DNA of 41,674 nucleotides, taken from positions 1 through 41,674 of IMG/VR virus record IMGVR_UViG_3300024415_000014; one strand, given 5' to 3'. The position numbers were made by a program, and so were the translations under genes. This document shows, piece after piece, positions 38,695-41,674 of this stretch (positions are counted from its first letter, which is position 1; every line of letters begins with the position of its first letter). Under the pieces are notes generated by a model. The model was not told the DNA's origin. It saw only the letters and a program-made list of their open reading frames with translations, and searched no databases. Origin of the DNA: a virus.

Positions 38695-38880
38695 ATGAGT
38701 AGAGCTAAAAAGAACTGGATTGAGTCCGCAGTAAAAAAACCTAGTGCATTACGACGTAGTTTAAAAATAAAAGCTGGCCATACAATACCAGAAAATAAAC
38801 TAGATAAAGCCCTTAATTCTAAAAACAAATTGACTGCAAAACGAGCTAATTTAGCCAAAACTTTAAAGAAGTTTCACTAA
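38695..38880 (+). CDS. small basic phage protein before TerL, 61 aa
   Basis: MSRAKKNWIESAVKKPSALRRSLKIKAGHTIPENKLDKALNSKNKLTAKRANLAKTLKKFH matches a short, conserved, very basic protein found next to terminase or capsid genes in many podovirus genomes (KKNWI..A.KKPGALRK.L). Its role is not settled. Ten bases separate it from the TerL start. Confidence 0.7.
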   Translation: MSRAKKNWIESAVKKPSALRRSLKIKAGHTIPENKLDKALNSKNKLTAKRANLAKTLKKFH

Positions 38881-38889
38881 GGAGATTTG

Positions 38890-40500
38890 ATGTCGATTAC
38901 TCAAATACTCAAACAATTTAAAAATGACGAGAACTTACTTTCTTATATTAAAAACATTGGATTACAATATAGAGTACAAGCCTCTTTCCATGAGTTTATT
39001 AAACAAGCATGGCCAGCAATTGAAGGAGGTATTGCTTTTGTTGATAGTTGGCATATAAGAGCAATAGCCGAACATTTAGAAGCTTGTTATCGTAGAGATA
39101 TCAAGAAACTTTTAATCAACATTCCACCAAGAACCAGTAAAAGCACAATAGTATCTGTTATGTTTCCTGCTTGGGTTTGGCTGCATAATCCAGAAGAGAA
39201 GTTCCTTTATTCCTCATATGCAGGATCGCTCTCAATAGAACATTCCTTAAAATGTAGAAGACTTATTGAGAGCAACTGGTATCAGGAACGTTTTGGTAAT
39301 TTGTACCAATTGTCTCGCGACCAAAAAGCTAAAGGCTTCTTTGACAATAACAAGAAGGGTAGCCGTATTGCTACATCTGTTGGAGCAAGTGCTACAGGTA
39401 AAGGTGGTAATTTCCTAATTGTTGATGATGGTAATAATGTCCAAGATGGAGAGAGCGAAGTAAAACGCAATGCTGCTCTTGAGTGGCTAGATAGTGTGTG
39501 GTCGACTAGACTTAACGACCCAAAAAATGATGTGCAAATTATTATCCAACAACGACTTCATGAAGAAGATATGACTGGTCATATTATTGATCATGATTAT
39601 AACAATGAATGGGTAAAGCTTGTTTTACCTATGGAGTATGAAGAATTAAGGAAGGCTAAAACTATTGTTCTACCATCTACCAACGGCAAAGTCTGGCAAG
39701 ACCCAAGAGAAAGAGAAGGAGAACTATTATGTGACGAAAGATTTTCTTTTGAAGAAATCAAGCAATATAAACACAGATTAGGCTCGTATGGTTATGCTGG
39801 GCAGTATCAACAAAGACCAGCCCCAGAAGAAGGTGGGATAATCCAGAAATCATGGTTTAAATGGTGGAAACATAATGAACCACCCGAAATACAATTTATT
39901 GTACAAAGCTGGGATACAGCACTTACTGCTAACGAGATGTCAGCATACTCAGCTTGTACTACTTGGGGAGTATTTTATGATCACAATTACATCGAACATT
40001 TAATATTACTTGGCATGTGGCGTGGACGTGTTGAGTATCCAGAACTTAGAGAAATGGCTAAACGTTTATTTTTCGACTATCGAGATAATGGCAAAGAACG
40101 CAATCCTAAATTTAAAGGAAGGCAACCTGATTTATGTTTAGTTGAAGCTAAAGCTTCAGGGGATCCATTAATACAAGATTTAGCCTCTGGTGGTATTAAA
40201 GCTACTCCGTTTAATCCTACTAAATATGGCGATAAGATACAAAGAGTTAGATTGATTACACCTATCATTGAAGGTGGTAGGGTATGGCTTAGAGCAAGGC
40301 CTCCTAAGTATGATAAATTAATACCAGACGCAGAGGATTTTTTGGAAGAGGTTTCCACGTTCCCTAACAGTTCTTCAAGGGATTTGGTGGATACCATGAC
40401 GCAAACTTTACTTAAGCTCAAAGAAGGCAAGTTTATATTGCATCCTAGAGATGAGCGACCAAAGCCTGCTGAATATAAAGAAGTAAAAAGAGTTTATTAA
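38890..40500 (+). CDS. terL: terminase large subunit
   Basis: ATG at 38890 with GGAG upstream is preferred over TTG at 38887. The 536-residue protein has the ATPase and nuclease domains of TerL. Walker A is IPPRTSKST (about 78-86), Walker B is NFLIVDD (about 174-180), a coupling motif follows, and the RNase H-like nuclease shows SWDTA (D342), VEAKASGDPLIQD (E419) and RDLVDTMTQT (near residue 515). It pumps DNA into the head through the portal and cuts it. Length is usual. Confidence 0.95.
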   Translation: MSITQILKQFKNDENLLSYIKNIGLQYRVQASFHEFIKQAWPAIEGGIAFVDSWHIRAIAEHLEACYRRDIKKLLINIPPRTSKSTIVSVMFPAWVWLHNPEEKFLYSSYAGSLSIEHSLKCRRLIESNWYQERFGNLYQLSRDQKAKGFFDNNKKGSRIATSVGASATGKGGNFLIVDDGNNVQDGESEVKRNAALEWLDSVWSTRLNDPKNDVQIIIQQRLHEEDMTGHIIDHDYNNEWVKLVLPMEYEELRKAKTIVLPSTNGKVWQDPREREGELLCDERFSFEEIKQYKHRLGSYGYAGQYQQRPAPEEGGIIQKSWFKWWKHNEPPEIQFIVQSWDTALTANEMSAYSACTTWGVFYDHNYIEHLILLGMWRGRVEYPELREMAKRLFFDYRDNGKERNPKFKGRQPDLCLVEAKASGDPLIQDLASGGIKATPFNPTKYGDKIQRVRLITPIIEGGRVWLRARPPKYDKLIPDAEDFLEEVSTFPNSSSRDLVDTMTQTLLKLKEGKFILHPRDERPKPAEYKEVKRVY

Positions 40501-40506
40501 TTGTTT

Positions 40507-40788
40507 ATGAATATATGCGAAAAAATATGCTGTTGTCTTTTTTCTAGAAACAACAGTATTGACTCTTCTGATATAAAAAGTTCTACAGAATATAGTGATT
40601 TATTTACATATGATTCACGTTACGATTCTGAAACGGAAAAATCTAACAGCACAAAAAAAATGCAACAACAAGATGTTTTTTTAGGATTAAAAACTCAATC
40701 TAGCATTTCTCGACAAGAAACGGCTGAATTCTGTTCTGAAAAAGATAATATTGATTTATTAGGCTCTAATATTGATGAAACAGTTTAA
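40507..40788 (+). CDS. serine-rich hypothetical protein, 93 aa
   Basis: ATG at 40507, after a TTG at 40501 that is less likely. The N-terminus NICEKICCCLFSRNN carries four cysteines near the start, and could be a membrane- or lipid-anchoring signature. The rest is low-complexity, Ser/Asp/Thr-rich and disordered. It may be a moron. Three bases of overlap join its end to the convergent 40785 gene. No family is known. Confidence 0.5.
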   Translation: MNICEKICCCLFSRNNSIDSSDIKSSTEYSDLFTYDSRYDSETEKSNSTKKMQQQDVFLGLKTQSSISRQETAEFCSEKDNIDLLGSNIDETV

Positions 40789-41147
40789 TCATCCTCTTTA
40801 AATAATTTGTATGTATATGTATCGAGAATATTCTCAAAGACTTCTTTATCACTATTTAAAACAGGCTTATGAATATATAATTTATGATCACATTGATTGT
40901 AGAAATTTTTTATAATTTTGTTTTTACTGATATTCTTTTTATTCAAAGCAACAGGAAAAAAGGTAGGTATTTGTTTCTCAATATTCTTACCAAAAGGCTG
41001 AAAGATATTACCTGATTTTTCAACACGCATTTTGATTGTTTTCCAGCATCCTGCTATTACAAAGTCTTTTTCTGCGGATACAACAAAATAATCGTCTGTA
41101 GATTCTATTTTTTTAGCTAATTTATCAATGTCGGTTTGTGCTGTCAT
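40785..41147 (-). CDS. reverse-strand moron between TerL and portal, 120 aa
   Basis: MTAQTDIDKLAKKIESTDDYFVVSAEKDFVIAGCWKTIKMRVEKSG... has AGG six bases before the ATG (41147). It is a soluble beta/alpha protein without known motif. It lies opposite to the late operon, between TerL and portal, where phages usually carry no gene. It is therefore probably acquired cargo, such as an anti-defence or lysogenic-conversion gene. This is inference from place and direction. Confidence 0.6.
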   Translation of the reverse strand: MTAQTDIDKLAKKIESTDDYFVVSAEKDFVIAGCWKTIKMRVEKSGNIFQPFGKNIEKQIPTFFPVALNKKNISKNKIIKNFYNQCDHKLYIHKPVLNSDKEVFENILDTYTYKLFKEDD

Positions 41148-41157
41148 TTTTTACCTG

Positions 41158-41166
41158 TGGTATAAT
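41158..41166 (+). promoter_or_regulatory. extended -10 late promoter before the portal gene
   Basis: TGGTATAAT followed by AGTGAATAAG; 25 bases before the portal ATG. It restores late transcription after the reverse-strand gene. Same motif class as at 750, 33821 and 38652. Confidence 0.55.
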
Positions 41167-41190
41167 AGTGAATAAGAATGCTTGTTATAC

Positions 41191-41674
41191 ATGAAATTTG
41201 CAACAGATACTATCACGCCGATAGAAGAATTAGAAGACGGTTCTACAATTTATGAAGTAAGAGAGCCAGAATTAGAGCAAAATAGCGATAATAGTTTTTA
41301 CGCTAATTTAGCTGAGGACTTAACAGAAAGTAGTAGACATAAACTATCTACTTATCTTTTAGAGGCTATAGATGAAGACATCGAGGCTAGAAAAGACTGG
41401 TTAACTTCTGTTCAAAAAGTAAAAGAATATCTAGGTTTTTCTCTAGAAGATTTGCAAGGTGCTCAATTTACGCAAGCTACTAGAACATTTGATACTACAT
41501 TATCTACTGCATTAATAAGATTTTACGCTACTACTAGAGCAGAGTTATTACCACAGTCAGGACCCGCTGGATTTAAGATTCAAGGCGAGCAAAACGAAGC
41601 TTTAGAAAAACAAGGAGAGTTGATTTGCAATTGGTTAAATTACTTTTTAACTATAAAAGACAATTCTTATTATT
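41191..41674 (+). CDS. portal protein, N-terminal part, cut by the window
   Basis: ATG at 41191 opens about 161 residues before the window ends. The pattern TRTFDTTLSTALIRFYATTRAELLPQSGPAGFKIQGE is the start of a podovirus portal family (A-x-T-F-D..L..A..R..A..RAELLP..GP). Portals form a ring of twelve at the capsid vertex through which TerL pumps DNA. The remaining gene lies outside the window and would be followed by scaffold and capsid. Confidence 0.8.
   Translation, partial: MKFATDTITPIEELEDGSTIYEVREPELEQNSDNSFYANLAEDLTESSRHKLSTYLLEAIDEDIEARKDWLTSVQKVKEYLGFSLEDLQGAQFTQATRTFDTTLSTALIRFYATTRAELLPQSGPAGFKIQGEQNEALEKQGELICNWLNYFLTIKDNSYY

Noticed and set aside
38695-38880. The basic 61-residue protein as terminase small subunit
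   Set aside because: It lacks a helix-turn-helix and coiled region; the gene at 33858 fits the small subunit better.
1-41674. tRNA or rRNA genes
   Set aside because: No cloverleaf with a GGTTCGAATCC-type arm and CCA end was found by eye.

Overview
The window is an AT-rich stretch (roughly two thirds A/T by eye) of a podovirus-like temperate phage that also carries plasmid maintenance genes. It is best read as a phage-plasmid. The host is not shown directly. A replication initiator resembling those on Rickettsiales plasmids, two outer-membrane beta-barrel proteins, ankyrin-repeat genes, a Na+/solute symporter and the low GC together suggest an intracellular alphaproteobacterium of the Rickettsiales type (inference). 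Both window ends cut the late operon: the right end stops inside the portal gene and the left end starts in the tail of a virion gene. A circular or circularly permuted genome with only portal, scaffold and capsid missing would explain this. Layout from left to right: (1) 1-11044, plus strand: virion genes (fibre-like proteins, adaptor, beta-propeller tail hub, four long internal or ejection-type proteins). (2) 18035-11047, minus strand: a tightly packed operon behind a good sigma70 promoter at 18126-18154. It holds small hypotheticals, a YqaJ exonuclease, two small OB-fold-like proteins, a Bet/RecT annealase, a porin, a cold-shock protein, a DUF1064 protein, a second outer-membrane barrel and a coiled-coil protein. 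(3) 18178-22700: the plasmid replicon, with a winged-helix regulator, a DnaA-like plasmid initiator and its winged-helix partner, a ParA/ribbon-helix-helix partition pair with four copies of an 18-bp palindrome, and a nested palindromic element next to an AT-rich tract that may be an origin. (4) 22743-24224, minus: a sodium/solute symporter. (5) 24325-31732, plus: the phage replication operon, with ParB-like protein, primosome-type protein, DnaB helicase, a protein made of four tandem helix-turn-helix domains, SSB, an RNA polymerase alpha-CTD-like protein and a small membrane protein. (6) 31735-33620, minus: an accessory island with a winged-helix regulator, two ankyrin genes and an unknown gene. 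It has its own promoter and terminator. (7) 33858-41674: a TerS-like gene, then an inserted accessory segment (zinc ribbons, possible small RNA, WGR protein, serine recombinase, DnaB-like pseudo-ATPase, Tad2/DUF2829-like protein), then TerL, a reverse-strand moron and the portal. Late units on the plus strand share a TGNTATAAT extended -10 promoter. Two replication strategies can be inferred: low-copy plasmid maintenance (initiator, ParA/RHH, resolvase) and lytic amplification (DnaB, SSB, YqaJ/Bet). No integrase of the tyrosine family and no recognisable endolysin are visible. The most unusual items are the tandem helix-turn-helix protein whose recognition helices vary inside near-identical DNA repeats, the phage-plasmid partition sites, the nested palindrome, and the phage-borne porin and alpha-CTD-like protein.
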